From the NCBI RefSeq assembly GCF_005943945.1, contig NZ_CP040710.1:4323501-4387500 (forward strand): a stretch of 64,000 nucleotides of DNA. Direction: 5' to 3'. Both the position numbers and the translations under genes were made by a program. Position 1 is the first letter of the stretch. Each line of letters opens with the position of its first letter. Of the stretch, positions 1 to 10,840 are shown piece by piece. The stretch comes from Aggregatimonas sangjinii (GTDB taxonomy: Bacteria; Bacteroidota; Bacteroidia; Flavobacteriales; Flavobacteriaceae). Under the pieces are notes generated by a model. That model saw only the letters and a program-made list of their open reading frames with translations. It was not told where the DNA came from and ran no database searches.

Positions 1-829
1 GGGTGTCATGAATGTATTCCGGATCGGCGGCCCACATAAAATCGTGTACCATAGGAGCTTTAAAATGCCAGGTAAGTGTTTTTCCTTTTTTTTTCTTGAT
101 CTTGGTGCTGGCTTCCTCATACCCATGACCAATTTCCTGTGGGTTTTGAAGGTAGCCCGTACCGCCCACGGTGTACTCTTTATCAATCGTAAGTTTTACG
201 TCAAAATCACCCCAAACCCCATGAAATTCCCTGGCAATGTAGGGGTCTGCATGCCATCCTTCAAAGTCGTACTCCGCCAATTTGGGATACCATTGACTCA
301 TGGAAAGTGCCACACCATCCTTATTGTTTCTTCCGGCACGACGAATCTGCACGGGAACCTGTCCCTTGAACTCCATAGCGAAGGTCGTTTTGCCCCCAGG
401 AGGTATGGGTTTAGCCAAATCGACGACCAAAACGGTGCCTTCCTCGTTGAACGAAACATCAGCTCCGTCCTGCTTTAGAGCGGTGGCGTGCAAGTACCCG
501 ATTTCACTATCCGTTAAGGGAGTGATGCGGCTGTTTTTTTCTTCGGTGACCATACGCCCATCGGGATCGGCAATACTTTCCAATCGGGCATTCATTTCAC
601 TACCCGGTTGAAATGCATTGAAATAGAGATGGTAATACACCCGGCTTAGTTGATCGGGAGAGTTATTGGTATAGACCAATTTTTGGGTCCCTGTATATTG
701 AAACGTTTCCACATCCATATCCACTTCCATGGTGTAATCGACATGTTGCTGCCAATAAGAAGTGTTTTGCGCCACGGCGCCTGCCGTCATAATAACGGCC
801 AATAGTGTTGTCTTTAAGAAATACCGCAT
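1..829 (-). CDS. M1 family metallopeptidase, N-terminal part
   Basis: The reading frame starts at the ATG at 827-829 and stays open to the left window edge, giving about 276 residues. Residues 1-20 form a signal peptide ending near AVAQ. The mature part begins with the beta-sandwich typical of the N-terminal domain of Bacteroidota M1 aminopeptidases, including the hallmark VYYHLYFNAF around residue 70 and a conserved SMSQWYPK near residue 185. The HExxH zinc site of this family lies further on and is outside the window, so activity cannot be judged. The gene starts only 6 bp after the stop of the subtilase gene, so the two are probably co-transcribed, which suggests a secreted peptide-degrading pair. 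M1 assignment is from the pattern of the N-domain, not from the active site. Confidence 0.85.
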   Translation of the reverse strand, partial: MRYFLKTTLLAVIMTAGAVAQNTSYWQQHVDYTMEVDMDVETFQYTGTQKLVYTNNSPDQLSRVYYHLYFNAFQPGSEMNARLESIADPDGRMVTEEKNSRITPLTDSEIGYLHATALKQDGADVSFNEEGTVLVVDLAKPIPPGGKTTFAMEFKGQVPVQIRRAGRNNKDGVALSMSQWYPKLAEYDFEGWHADPYIAREFHGVWGDFDVKLTIDKEYTVGGTGYLQNPQEIGHGYEEASTKIKKKKGKTLTWHFKAPMVHDFMWAADPEYIHDT

Positions 830-835
830 AGTATA

Positions 836-2467
836 TTATAATTGTATTTGTCCTCTTGAAACGGCTTCTGCCATGATCAACGCATTGTAGGCGTTGACCA
901 TTTTCCCTGATGTAGAGATTTCCGCCAATGGGGCGGTTTTCGTCGTATCCCCGCCTAAAATTACCTTTGCTTTCGGGGCTAGGCCCGATTCCATAATGAT
1001 TCGTTTTACTTGTGAGGCGGTCAACTTAGGATACTGTGAGCGAATAAGGGCTGCTACACCCGACACTGCGGGGGCGGCCATTGAAGTACCACTGTTGTAG
1101 TCGTATTCGTTGTCGGGCATAGTAGAGTAAATTTGTCCGCCTGGCGCAAAGACATCCACATTGATATCACCATAGTTCGAAAATTGAGCGACCATTTCAG
1201 CACCATATTTGGGTCCTAAAGCTCCGACCGTAATGACATTGTCACTTATCTCGGCACCGTTGTTTACTTGATCGTTCGGGAAATTCGGATTGCTTGGGTC
1301 ATCGAGATTGGCACCGTCGTTCCCGGCCGCGTGTATAAAAAGAACATCCTTTTCAGCGGCATATTTAATGGCATCGTATACCCATTCGGCATTCGGGGAA
1401 AACGATTTTCCAAAACTGGCGTTGATGATTTTGGCCCCATTGTCGACAGCGTAACGTATTCCCAATGCGATATCCTTATCGTATTCATCTCCATTGGGTA
1501 CGGCCCGAATACTCATGAGTTCAACATTGTTCGCGACCCCGTTTGCACCAAGTCCATTATTCCGTTCCGCCGCGATGATTCCGGCAACGTGTGTACCATG
1601 ATCCTCCCCTTCAGCAACGCTTTGTGGGTTTCCGTTGCCATAGTTGGTATCATTGATATCATAAGGGTCGTCCCCCACGACCGATCGACCGTCAAAATCA
1701 ACATTATAGTTATAATTGGCTTGATCAGCATAATAGGTAATACCGCCTTCCAACTGTTCCATCAATTCCGAAATACTATCGGCATAATTGAACATTTGCG
1801 TTAAAACCCCAACATGCTGTTGCATCGCTTCGTTTTTGGGCTTAATTCCTGCCAAATCCTCTTTGGTATACGTATCCTTGCCAAGCTCTTTTTTCACGGC
1901 AGCGTCGGCATTCTTTACCGTCTGTGCAATTTGTTCCAAACGTTGCTTTTCGGATACGGCCTTGGCGTATTCCGCCTCAACCTTGGCTTTGGCCTTGGCC
2001 TGTGTGGCGGCGTCACCAAGTTTAAGTTTTACGATACGGGTGGCCTCCAATTGTTCGTTATATGAATCGCCTAAAAAATTGTACCCGTGTATATCATCAA
2101 CATAGCCATTGCCATCATTGTCTTTTCCATCGCCCGGCTTTTCTTTGGAATTCGTCCAAAGTACGTCGTTTAAATCTTCGTGTTTCAAGTCCATACCGGA
2201 ATCGATTACTGCGACGATCACCGTTTTACCCTTCTTGTTATTTAGAATATCCTCGTACGCCTTATCTACGCTCATTCCGGGAATGGTATCGGCGACCAAA
2301 TCCAAATGGCCCCAATTTTGTTTTTCGGCATCAGTGAGTTCGGATAACTTTAGAGGGGTGTCGTCAATATTTTCGACTGGGGTAAGTACTAAGTTTGTCG
2401 CTCCACATCCTACCAGGGCGAGCATAATAAAAAAGGTATAAATCGTCTTTGAAAAAAATCGTATCAT
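836..2467 (-). CDS. S8 family subtilisin-like serine peptidase, lipoprotein
   Basis: A secreted subtilase of 543 residues. The open frame reaches up to 2557, but the ATG at 2467 is chosen because it places a clean lipoprotein signal (Cys21 after LVG) at the N-terminus. The catalytic triad is visible: Asp89 in VIDSGMD, His290 in HGTHVAG and Ser462 in GTSMAAP, with the oxyanion Asn383 in AAGND. An insertion of about 200 residues separates Asp and His; residues 150-240 are Ala/Lys/Glu-rich and probably form a coiled coil. This insertion is longer than in classic subtilisins but is common in Bacteroidota 'peptidase S8' lipoproteins. It sits upstream of and nearly touching the M1 peptidase gene. 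The protein should be anchored in the outer membrane or exported. Confidence 0.93.
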   Translation of the reverse strand: MIRFFSKTIYTFFIMLALVGCGATNLVLTPVENIDDTPLKLSELTDAEKQNWGHLDLVADTIPGMSVDKAYEDILNNKKGKTVIVAVIDSGMDLKHEDLNDVLWTNSKEKPGDGKDNDGNGYVDDIHGYNFLGDSYNEQLEATRIVKLKLGDAATQAKAKAKVEAEYAKAVSEKQRLEQIAQTVKNADAAVKKELGKDTYTKEDLAGIKPKNEAMQQHVGVLTQMFNYADSISELMEQLEGGITYYADQANYNYNVDFDGRSVVGDDPYDINDTNYGNGNPQSVAEGEDHGTHVAGIIAAERNNGLGANGVANNVELMSIRAVPNGDEYDKDIALGIRYAVDNGAKIINASFGKSFSPNAEWVYDAIKYAAEKDVLFIHAAGNDGANLDDPSNPNFPNDQVNNGAEISDNVITVGALGPKYGAEMVAQFSNYGDINVDVFAPGGQIYSTMPDNEYDYNSGTSMAAPAVSGVAALIRSQYPKLTASQVKRIIMESGLAPKAKVILGGDTTKTAPLAEISTSGKMVNAYNALIMAEAVSRGQIQL

Positions 2468-2570
2468 GTAATATGCAGTTAGAATTAGTATTTTAAAGAA
2501 CCTTTGCGCTCTTGCGGCGCGTAATTTACAACTTTCATTTTGAACAAGTAGCGTCACTTAGCCATCCCGT

Positions 2571-3431
2571 TTAGCCGAATAGCTCCTCGAACGTCTGTAT
2601 CTTGTCAAGGCGCACCCCTTTTTCAGTTTGTTTTAAGGTGCAGAGTTGATTGTGGGCATCATGTTCAAAAAAGAGATAACAGTCCGTTTTCACCGCCCTA
2701 TTCAAAAAGGTCTCCTTTTCACTTAAAGTCAATAGTGGACGGGTATCATAACCCATTACATAAGGTACGGGTATGTGCCCTACGGTAGGTATCAAGTCGG
2801 CAACGAACACCAAAGTCTTTCCTTTATATGAGATGTGTGGCACCATTTGCTTTTCGGTATGTCCATCGACAAAAAGAATGCCAAACCCCAACTCGGACTG
2901 CTTTTGAAATGCATTTTCACCTCTGGACACGAATCGCAATTGCCCACTTTCCTGCATAGGGAATAGGTTTTCTTTTAAAAAGGATGCTTTTTCGCGCACA
3001 TTGGGATTGGTCGCCCATTGCCAATGGTTTTGGTTAGTCCAAAAGGTCGCATTTTTGAAAGCAGGTTCGTAGCCTGAGCCATCTTTGTTCCTCTGAATGC
3101 TGCCCCCACAATGGTCGAAGTGCAAATGTGTCATAAAAACATCGGTAATATCGTCTCGATGAAAACCGTATTTAGCCAATGAACCGTCTAACGAAAAATC
3201 GCCCCACTGATAGTAATAGGAAAAGAATTTGTCCGATTGTTTGGTACCCAGTCCCGTATCGATCAACGTAAGGCGATTTCCCTCTTCGATCAGAAGGCTG
3301 CGAGCGGCAATATCGATCATGTTTTTGGAATCGGCGGGATTGGTCTTTTGCCAAATGGACTTGGGTACCACACCGAACATGGCACCACCATCAAGCTTAA
3401 AATTTCCCGTTTCTATGGGGTAGAGGGTCAT
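2571..3431 (-). CDS. MBL fold metallo-hydrolase
   Basis: A soluble metallo-beta-lactamase-fold hydrolase of 286 residues with no signal peptide. The dinuclear metal site is complete: His102, His104, Asp106 and His107 in HLHFDH, then His191 (VDGHTE), Asp212 (VADLIP) and His257 (FEHDAH). This ligand order and the overall length fit the AHL-lactonase-like branch of the fold, but many members hydrolyse other esters or lactones, so the substrate is unknown. It lies 103 bp upstream of the subtilase gene on the same strand and may start that transcript. Confidence 0.9.
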   Translation of the reverse strand: MTLYPIETGNFKLDGGAMFGVVPKSIWQKTNPADSKNMIDIAARSLLIEEGNRLTLIDTGLGTKQSDKFFSYYYQWGDFSLDGSLAKYGFHRDDITDVFMTHLHFDHCGGSIQRNKDGSGYEPAFKNATFWTNQNHWQWATNPNVREKASFLKENLFPMQESGQLRFVSRGENAFQKQSELGFGILFVDGHTEKQMVPHISYKGKTLVFVADLIPTVGHIPVPYVMGYDTRPLLTLSEKETFLNRAVKTDCYLFFEHDAHNQLCTLKQTEKGVRLDKIQTFEELFG

Positions 3432-3878
3432 AGGTGCAAAAATAGCGAATTATCGGCTACTGCGATTTTAGGCGATGTATTACTTAAACCTTTTAGACCA
3501 TATGGCATAGTGCCGCAGCCGTTCGCCCAGTTGCTTTAAAAAAAAAGATTATTGGTCTTACTTCTTTTCCGCTTAACAAGGCATCGCGTTATAGGATTAT
3601 CAAAACCTTCGTGTCCGATTTCAGGTGATGATATGGATGATAGAATTAGCCCATCGTCGCAAAGCCAAATGCATACTATCGATACCCAATTAAATGTGTT
3701 GAATTAGAGAAATTCAGAGCCTGGTAATGACACGGTGGGATGCCGATTACGGTATAAATGAGAGGCCAGACTACGAACGGTATCCGAAACAGAATGCCCT
3801 TTGGCTTATCGATCGTTATTACAAAAAGATATGATTTTTCAATCGTTGTGTTTATCTTGCTAGTTCACTTTATGATAA
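3432..3878. other. intergenic region, no gene seen
   Basis: 447 bp between divergent genes (metallo-hydrolase leftward, antiporter rightward). Short open frames here have no family resemblance. It must hold the promoters of both genes, but no confident promoter element is visible. Confidence 0.5.
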
Positions 3879-5729
3879 ATGATAGAACTCGCAGGAATTA
3901 TAATTTTAGGCATCATAGCCCAATGGGTTGCTTGGCGACTTAAGTTGCCCGCGATTCTACCTTTGATTCTCATCGGGCTTTTGGTAGGGCCGGTCGCTAC
4001 TTTATATACCGATGACGGGAGTAAGCTTATAGAACCGATATGGAACAACACAAAAGGACTATTTCCCGGAGAAGGTCTCTATTATTTCGTTTCCTTGGCG
4101 ATAAGCATCATCCTATTTGAAGGCGGTCTCACCTTAAAACGTTCCGAAATACGCAATGTCGGGCCTGTAATTACCAAACTGATTACTTTAGGAAGCCTTG
4201 TCACTTTTTTTTGTGCGGGTATTGCGGCACATTTCATTTTTGGCCTGAACTGGCAAATATCGTTTCTGTTCTCCGCGCTGATCATTGTTACCGGGCCAAC
4301 GGTGATTACGCCCATATTGCGCAATATTCCGTTAAAGAAAGACATTTCGGCGGTATTGAAATGGGAAGGTATTCTCATCGACCCTATCGGTGCCCTTGCC
4401 GCTGTACTGGTATTCGAATTTATAAGTGTGGGCGAGGGGCAAGCGTATACCTTGACCGCTTTGATAGAATTCGGAAAAATTCTGCTGTTCGGCTTCACGT
4501 TTGGCTTCACTTTCGCACACGCTTTGACATTTACCGTCAAAAAAAATCTAATCCCCCATTATTTGATGAACGTCGTATCGCTATCAGCCGTGCTCTTAGT
4601 ATTCGTGATGTCGGATGTTTTCGCGCATGAGTCTGGCTTATTGGCCGTAGTGGTCATGGGGATGGTCATGGGCAATACCGATTTGCCCAACATCAAGGAA
4701 TTGCTCTACTTCAAGGAGTCGTTAAGCGTGCTTTTAATATCGATATTATTCATCTTATTGGCCGCGAATATCAATATGGCCGACCTACAACTTATTTACA
4801 ATTGGAAAACGGTTGCCCTTTTTGCGACTATAGTCTTCGTAATTCGCCCGTTGGGCGTGTTCTTAAGTGCTGCCGGGTCTAACCTTAGTTTTCGGGAAAG
4901 ACTGTTCATCGGTTGGGTAGGGCCTCGTGGAATCGTGGCCGCGGGAATTGCTTCGTTGTTCGGTTCAAAATTAATTCTCCAAGGGGAGCCCGGGGCAGAA
5001 TATATCACCCCTTTGGTCTTTATGATCGTGTTGGGCACGGTTTTACTTAATGCAACGACCGCAAGGGTATTCGCCAAAATGGTGGGTGTGTTTCTGAAGA
5101 AATCGGAGGGCATATTGATTGTGGGCGCTTCAAAAGTTTCACGGCTTATCGGGGCCTATCTTAAAGATAACAATCGCCATGTCGTTTTGATTGACAGTAA
5201 CCGTTCCAATATTGCCAAGGCAAAAAATTTAGGGCTGGAAGCGCTTTCGGTAAATATTTATTCCGATTCGTTAAACGATAATATCGAGTTGAATGATATC
5301 GGGTATTTGATGGCGCTTACGGCCAATTCCGATATCAATAAATACGCTACTTCAAAATTTGGAAAGCAATTCGGCGAAAACGGTTCTTTTCGTCTAGTTG
5401 ATACCGAAGAGATGAACGACCCGGAAAACAATCCCAAAGATGGACTCTTTTCGCATACCGATGATTTTATAAAATTGACCGAAGCGGCGCGTAAGTATCC
5501 AGAAATACATGAAATCGAGCTGAAGGATCAAGAACATTATGAGGGCCTCATCGAAATCACCAAAGCTGATAAAGACATCATTCCCATATTCTTAAAAACC
5601 CCGAAAGGTGACATCAAAATCATATCTTCTTTTAGTACGGAATTCAATGACATTCAAGAAGGCTCTCATTTGGCCTATTTGGGAAAACTATTCGATGTTG
5701 AAAGCGCCCTTGCCGATGATGAAAGTTAA
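3879..5729 (+). CDS. CPA1-type cation:proton antiporter with RCK-like C-terminus
   Basis: 616 residues. Residues 1-405 form about 12-13 hydrophobic membrane segments with the antiporter signature TGPTVITPILR near residue 140 and a conserved GWVGPRGIVAAGIASL near residue 350, as in CPA1 NhaP-like exchangers. Residues about 405-520 form a Rossmann-like TrkA-N/RCK domain (GILIVGASKVSRLIGAYL, then VVLIDSNRSN), followed by a TrkA-C-like tail to the end. The family exchanges Na+ or K+ for H+ across the inner membrane, and the RCK part usually senses nucleotides or ions. It is a single-gene unit, and the transported ion is not settled by sequence. Confidence 0.92.
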   Translation: MIELAGIIILGIIAQWVAWRLKLPAILPLILIGLLVGPVATLYTDDGSKLIEPIWNNTKGLFPGEGLYYFVSLAISIILFEGGLTLKRSEIRNVGPVITKLITLGSLVTFFCAGIAAHFIFGLNWQISFLFSALIIVTGPTVITPILRNIPLKKDISAVLKWEGILIDPIGALAAVLVFEFISVGEGQAYTLTALIEFGKILLFGFTFGFTFAHALTFTVKKNLIPHYLMNVVSLSAVLLVFVMSDVFAHESGLLAVVVMGMVMGNTDLPNIKELLYFKESLSVLLISILFILLAANINMADLQLIYNWKTVALFATIVFVIRPLGVFLSAAGSNLSFRERLFIGWVGPRGIVAAGIASLFGSKLILQGEPGAEYITPLVFMIVLGTVLLNATTARVFAKMVGVFLKKSEGILIVGASKVSRLIGAYLKDNNRHVVLIDSNRSNIAKAKNLGLEALSVNIYSDSLNDNIELNDIGYLMALTANSDINKYATSKFGKQFGENGSFRLVDTEEMNDPENNPKDGLFSHTDDFIKLTEAARKYPEIHEIELKDQEHYEGLIEITKADKDIIPIFLKTPKGDIKIISSFSTEFNDIQEGSHLAYLGKLFDVESALADDES

Positions 5730-5878
5730 TGGGGCCGACGCTTAAGTGAACCTTTTGTAAGGTTACATAGTGTATTCAATTGATGTTGTTTCGGTGAAAG
5801 AACCGTAAAGGTCGCTAGAAAACAGTGACCGCTACTTGGTGAAAAACCGTACCGTGAATTGACCGGCGTATACCTTTA

Positions 5879-6112
5879 CTATCCCGAAAAGGTTTCCGTA
5901 CTCCACACTTTAACCGTAATATCCTCAAAGGTGATTTCTTGTTGCCCCTCTACAAGCATTTTGTAAAAATGGATGGAGGATTCCCGTTTTATTTTTTCTT
6001 CCAAAAGATGGTTGTCTATCTCGCCACTTTCCTGCCTCCATATAAAACAAGACTGTTGGGCGATTTCAATGCGATTGTGAACGGCGTGAAATTGTGCGAT
6101 ATAAGTTGTCAT
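5879..6112 (-). CDS. small hypothetical protein downstream of lepA
   Basis: 77 residues starting 85 bp after the lepA stop on the same strand. No signal peptide or membrane segment is seen. The composition is ordinary soluble protein with an acidic middle (LLEEKIKRESS) and an aromatic C-terminal part. I do not recognise a family. It is kept because it is co-directional with lepA and reads like real coding sequence, but an overlapping frame on the other strand is almost as long, so the call is uncertain. Confidence 0.45.
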   Translation of the reverse strand: MTTYIAQFHAVHNRIEIAQQSCFIWRQESGEIDNHLLEEKIKRESSIHFYKMLVEGQQEITFEDITVKVWSTETFSG

Positions 6113-6197
6113 GGGAGAAACATTAGATTTCCCTCCATAACGGGTTAAGTAAGTTTTATATTACAATAAATCGACGTACTACATGAAAAGTTATTAA

Positions 6198-7994
6198 CTA
6201 GTCGTTCAATTTGAGTACGGCCATAAAGGCTTCTTGGGGCACTTCTACGTTGCCCACTTGGCGCATCCGTTTTTTACCTTTTTTCTGTTTTTCCAAGAGT
6301 TTACGCTTCCTTGAAATATCGCCCCCATAACACTTGGCGGTAACATCTTTACGCAAGGCTTTTGTAGTTTCCCTAGAAATGATTTTGGCTCCGATAGCTG
6401 CTTGAATGGGAATATCGAACTGTTGCCTCGGGATGAGTTCCTTTAATTTTTCACACATCTTTTTACCGATATTCACGGCATTGTCGGCATGAATAAGCGC
6501 CGATAGGGCATCAACGGGCTGCGCGTTCAATAAGATATCTACACGCACCAACTTGGAAGGTCGCATCCCGATCGGGGCGTAATCGAAGGAGGCATATCCC
6601 CTTGAAACCGTTTTTAAACGATCGTAAAAATCGAAAACGATTTCCGCTAGGGGCATATCGAAATTCAATTCTACACGTTCCGTGGTCAAATAGGTCTGGT
6701 TGGTAATTTGCCCTCTTTTTTCGATACACAACGACATTACATTGCCCACAAAATCGGATTTTGTAATAATCGTCGCCTTTATATAAGGTTCTTCTACCCT
6801 GTCGATGCTCGAAGGGTCGGGCAAATCGCTCGGGTTGTTGACGATCAATGGGGTGTTCGGATTTTTACGGGTAAAAGCATGGTAACTTACGTTGGGCACC
6901 GTCGTAATGACGGTCATGTTGAATTCCCGTTCCAAACGCTCCTGGATGATTTCCATGTGGAGCATTCCCAAAAACCCACAACGAAAACCGAAACCTAGTG
7001 CAGCACTGCTCTCTGGTGTGAATACCAAGGAAGCATCGTTTAATTGCAATTTTTCCATCGAAGAGCGTAATTCTTCAAAATCTTCGGTATCTACGGGATA
7101 AATTCCGGCAAAAACCATGGGCTTCACATCTTCAAAACCGGCAATAGCATTTTGCGTTGGCATGGCCGCATCGGTTATGGTATCGCCCACCTTGACTTCC
7201 CTAGCATCTTTAATTCCCGTAATCAAATAACCCACATCACCTGCCTTGATGCTTTGCTTGGCTTGCTGGGTCAATTTTAAGGTCCCTACCTCATCGGCAA
7301 AATAATCTTTATCGGTCGCCACGAATTTTATCTTCTGCCCTTTTTTGATTTCCCCGTTGATGACGCGAAAATAGGTTTCAACTCCGCGAAAAGGATTGTA
7401 CACCGAGTCAAAGACCAGGGCTTGCAACGATTCGTTCAGATTGCCTTCCGGTGCCGGAATGCGCTCTATAATCGCAGTAAGAATTTCCTGTATACCGATA
7501 CCGGTTTTGGCACTTGCAGGTATTACCTCTTCGGCCTTGCAACCTAACAGGTCCACTATATCATCGGTAACTTCTTCAGGATTGGCACTTGGGAGGTCTA
7601 CCTTGTTCAATACCGGAATGATTTCCAAATCGTTTTCCAGGGCCAAGTACAGATTACTAATGGTCTGCGCCTGTATGCTCTGGGCGGCATCCACAACCAA
7701 GAGGGCTCCTTCACAGGCGGCGATCGATCGCGAAACTTCATAGGAGAAATCTACATGGCCCGGCGTGTCGATCAGGTTCAGGATGTATTCCTGGCCTTCA
7801 TGAATGTACTCCATTTGTATGGCATGGCTCTTAATGGTAATACCGCGTTCGCGCTCCAAGTCCATACTATCCAACAATTGCTCCTTTTTCTCCCGTTCGG
7901 TCACCGCTCCCGTAAAATCCAACAGGCGATCGGCCAAGGTACTTTTACCATGGTCGATATGAGCGATAATACAGAAGTTCCTAATATGTTTCAT
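6198..7994 (-). CDS. lepA: translation elongation factor 4 (LepA)
   Basis: 598 residues, the normal length for EF4/LepA. The GTPase motifs are intact: G1 AHIDHGKST at 11-19, the switch GIT at 51-53, DTPGH at 76-80 and NKVD at 130-133. The EF-G-like domains follow and the LepA-specific C-terminal domain ends with the basic stretch [17 protein letters not shown]. LepA binds the ribosome, where it back-translocates tRNAs or assists assembly and initiation. The gene starts at a clear ATG and diverges from the beta-barrel receptor gene. Confidence 0.99.
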   Translation of the reverse strand: MKHIRNFCIIAHIDHGKSTLADRLLDFTGAVTEREKKEQLLDSMDLERERGITIKSHAIQMEYIHEGQEYILNLIDTPGHVDFSYEVSRSIAACEGALLVVDAAQSIQAQTISNLYLALENDLEIIPVLNKVDLPSANPEEVTDDIVDLLGCKAEEVIPASAKTGIGIQEILTAIIERIPAPEGNLNESLQALVFDSVYNPFRGVETYFRVINGEIKKGQKIKFVATDKDYFADEVGTLKLTQQAKQSIKAGDVGYLITGIKDAREVKVGDTITDAAMPTQNAIAGFEDVKPMVFAGIYPVDTEDFEELRSSMEKLQLNDASLVFTPESSAALGFGFRCGFLGMLHMEIIQERLEREFNMTVITTVPNVSYHAFTRKNPNTPLIVNNPSDLPDPSSIDRVEEPYIKATIITKSDFVGNVMSLCIEKRGQITNQTYLTTERVELNFDMPLAEIVFDFYDRLKTVSRGYASFDYAPIGMRPSKLVRVDILLNAQPVDALSALIHADNAVNIGKKMCEKLKELIPRQQFDIPIQAAIGAKIISRETTKALRKDVTAKCYGGDISRKRKLLEKQKKGKKRMRQVGNVEVPQEAFMAVLKLND

Positions 7995-8295
7995 AAACTT
8001 TTTCTCTTACCCATGAGGGTTCATCAGCGTTTGCAAAGATAGTCTAAAATCGGGATGCGTAAAGCGTCGGCTGCCAAACACTTGGGGATGGTAAAACTTT
8101 TATTTCGATGGTGAAATTCGGTAGCACCAGATGTAAAACCTAAACAAGCTAGGTTAAATTTAACCTTGATTCGATTATAGGAATAGTTCTTCTATTGATA
8201 ATGGTTTTATCACATAAAATTATAGATAATGTGCTCGTTTTGTGTAGGGTTATACAGATAAATAATATTATTTTTGCCATTAGCCTCATTCCATT
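7995..8295. other. divergent intergenic region
   Basis: 301 bp between lepA (leftward) and the beta-barrel receptor (rightward). It is AT-rich toward the right end and contains a TAnnTTTG promoter match listed separately. No RNA gene or coding frame is seen. Confidence 0.5.
8269..8276 (+). promoter_or_regulatory. candidate -7 promoter element (TATTTTTG)
   Basis: Matches the Bacteroidota -7 consensus TAnnTTTG and lies 19 bp before the receptor start codon. A TTTG at 8239-8242 could be the -33 element, but at 26 bp the spacing is longer than usual. Confidence 0.4.
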
Positions 8296-10698
8296 TTGAA
8301 ACACCTACCCTTAGTTATTACGATGCTACTCTTCTCGGTAGTTTCACTTTTCTCGCAGGACTATACCTTAAGCGGTGTTGTAAGGAACGTTGAAGGAATG
8401 CCGATAGAATTCGCTAATGTTTTTATGTTGAATAGGGAGTATTCGACCCTATTAAAAGGCACCACTACGGATGCGAACGGAAAATTTCAACTTACAGGAG
8501 TCGATAAAGGCACTTTTTTTATCAAGGCCAGCTATATTGAGGCCGAATCGGAACCGATTCTTTTCGAGGTCAAGGGCGACATCGATAGCTTGAATATCGT
8601 GTTGAACAACAACCAACAGCTTGATGAGGTGGTCGTCATCAAGCAAAAACCCCGTTTGGAACGTAAGGTAGATCGTTTGGTCTTCAATGTAGAAAATACC
8701 GCTTTGGCCGATGGGGATATCTGGGAAGTCCTCAAGAAAACCCCTAACTTGTTAATCATCAATGACAAGTTAACCATCAAGGGAAGCGGTTCTGTAGGCA
8801 TATTGATCAATGGCCGCAAAGTGAATATTCCCGAGAAAGATATTATCAATTTGCTATCGGGAACTTCGGCAAGTTCCGTGGAATCGGTCGAGGTGATTAC
8901 CAACCCTCCGGCCAAATACAGTGCCGAGGGCGGAATGCTGGTCAATATCGTATTGAAGAAAAATCTGGTTGCGGGCTATAATGGTGCGATCTATAATAAG
9001 TATACGCAGGGCGTTTTCGCGCGTCATACCCTAGGTACCGATCATTATTTCAGGGGAAGCAAGACCGCGTTTTCGGTAAATTACAGCTACGCGAGAAATA
9101 AAAGTATCGACCGATTTACCGATAACACCACTTTCTTTGAAAATGATGGTACGACCAGTGCTTGGGTTTCTACGCAAGACGTCCTCAGGCGACGGGAGCG
9201 GCACAATGTCTCGGCTTTTTTTGATTACGATATCGATGCAAGAAACCGGCTGAGCTTGTCGAGCATCAATTTATTCCAACCCAAATTATTTAGCGAAAAC
9301 GATTCTGAAACCCTGATCGGGGCTACGACCGATGCATCAGCAACAAGTTTTACGACCTTGAACCGTTCGGAAGCCGAGCAATTGAACACCTCGCTCTATT
9401 TAGATTACGTGCATACGCTGAAAAAAGGGAGTGAACTTTCGTTCAATACCCACTTTACCTACTACGACACCAATCGGCCCCAAATCATCGCGACCGATTT
9501 TTTCGATGCAAATGGAAGCCTGACAGGGGAGAACGACTTTTTAACGGATTCGGAACAGCGCATTAATCTTTTTAGTATACAGTCCGATTACAGCACTTCC
9601 TTAAGCGATAAACTCGATTTGGAGGCAGGTGTTCGGTATGCCGATATCAATTCGGCGAGTAGCGTAACCCAAGAGGGTTTCGATACCGGTCAGATGGGGC
9701 TGAACCCGACAGAAAGCGGAAATTTTGCATATGATGAAGCCATTTGGGCAGCTTATGCAGGTCTGAACAACCGAGGAGAACTATGGCGCCTGAATACCGG
9801 CCTGCGAGCGGAATATACGGAGACTGTCGGCGATCTGGATACCGCACCAGAACCTAATGAACGCAGCTATTTGGAACTCTTTCCGTCATTTTCGATACAG
9901 TACCTTCCCTCAAAGAAGCACAATCTCAAATTGTATTACTATAGGCGCATTACCAGGCCCCGATACAATAGTGTGAACCCGTTTCAAATTTTTATTACCA
10001 ACAATTCCGTGGTAGAGGGAGAGCCCAATTTGCTCCCGGCTACTCGAAACTACGTGTCTGCGGGCTATACCTACGACAAGGGCTATACGCTAGAACTGTT
10101 CTATCGAAACGAGAAAAATCCGTTTCAAATGTTTCTCGAACAGGACAATGAAAGTAAAATCTTTATCACCAAGACCGCGAATTTTGAGCGTAACATCAAT
10201 TATGGGGTAGATGTAACCGTGAATAAAATGCCGTTGCGCTTTTGGGATTTTTATATCGTTGGAAGTGCCTACAGCGTACAGTATAATTTTATCGACTCCG
10301 CCTCCGGACAGGAAATCACCAATCAGGGATGGACGTACAAAATCAGAAGTAACAATACATTTACCCTTTTGGCCGACAAAAGCCTATTTGCGGATCTTGA
10401 TTTTTACTATGTCTCCGATTTGGTGCGTGGGAATCAGGTACAGGAAAGTTACAATCAATTAAGTTTTGCGCTACGAAAAACCTTTTGGGAGAAAAAGGCC
10501 AGCGTTTCCCTAGGTTTGACCGATATCTTCAACCAAGGCAATATTTTCCAAATACGGCGATATGCCAATCAGGACAATACGTCACTCTACAGACCGGAGA
10601 ATAGGCTTTTTACCTTTGGCTTTCGGTATAAATTCGGAAATACGGGCATCAAGGCCAACAGCAAATCAAAAGGCTTGGAAGAGCGCAAAAGGCTCTAG
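8296..10698 (+). CDS. outer membrane beta-barrel receptor (TonB-dependent-like)
   Basis: 800 residues beginning at a TTG codon. The first ATG is nine codons further on, inside the signal peptide, so TTG is the better start. After the signal peptide (about 1-21) comes a carboxypeptidase-regulatory-like beta-sandwich (LSGVVRNVEGMPIEFANVF, about 24-105), then a plug-like region (about 110-225) and a long beta-barrel ending in an aromatic residue pattern (FTFGFRYKFG). It fits the 'outer membrane beta-barrel family protein' group of Bacteroidota, relatives of TonB-dependent receptors often acting alone. No SusD partner is adjacent, so the ligand is unknown. A basic tail (SKSKGLEERKRL) follows the last strand. 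Confidence 0.88.
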   Translation: MKHLPLVITMLLFSVVSLFSQDYTLSGVVRNVEGMPIEFANVFMLNREYSTLLKGTTTDANGKFQLTGVDKGTFFIKASYIEAESEPILFEVKGDIDSLNIVLNNNQQLDEVVVIKQKPRLERKVDRLVFNVENTALADGDIWEVLKKTPNLLIINDKLTIKGSGSVGILINGRKVNIPEKDIINLLSGTSASSVESVEVITNPPAKYSAEGGMLVNIVLKKNLVAGYNGAIYNKYTQGVFARHTLGTDHYFRGSKTAFSVNYSYARNKSIDRFTDNTTFFENDGTTSAWVSTQDVLRRRERHNVSAFFDYDIDARNRLSLSSINLFQPKLFSENDSETLIGATTDASATSFTTLNRSEAEQLNTSLYLDYVHTLKKGSELSFNTHFTYYDTNRPQIIATDFFDANGSLTGENDFLTDSEQRINLFSIQSDYSTSLSDKLDLEAGVRYADINSASSVTQEGFDTGQMGLNPTESGNFAYDEAIWAAYAGLNNRGELWRLNTGLRAEYTETVGDLDTAPEPNERSYLELFPSFSIQYLPSKKHNLKLYYYRRITRPRYNSVNPFQIFITNNSVVEGEPNLLPATRNYVSAGYTYDKGYTLELFYRNEKNPFQMFLEQDNESKIFITKTANFERNINYGVDVTVNKMPLRFWDFYIVGSAYSVQYNFIDSASGQEITNQGWTYKIRSNNTFTLLADKSLFADLDFYYVSDLVRGNQVQESYNQLSFALRKTFWEKKASVSLGLTDIFNQGNIFQIRRYANQDNTSLYRPENRLFTFGFRYKFGNTGIKANSKSKGLEERKRL

Positions 10699-10840
10699 AA
10701 AACAGGCCTTATGCCGAACCATACATTCCTAAGCCTATCAGCAGGTAGACCCTGCCAGAATAAAAAGCACGATTATCGCTACATACAAATAGTAGTTGTC
10801 ATTGCCCTGACTGATCAACGTTATGGCGGTCATTTTTAGA

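Noticed and set aside
3758-3943. 61-residue frame before the antiporter
   Set aside because: It overlaps the antiporter start in another frame and has no family resemblance.
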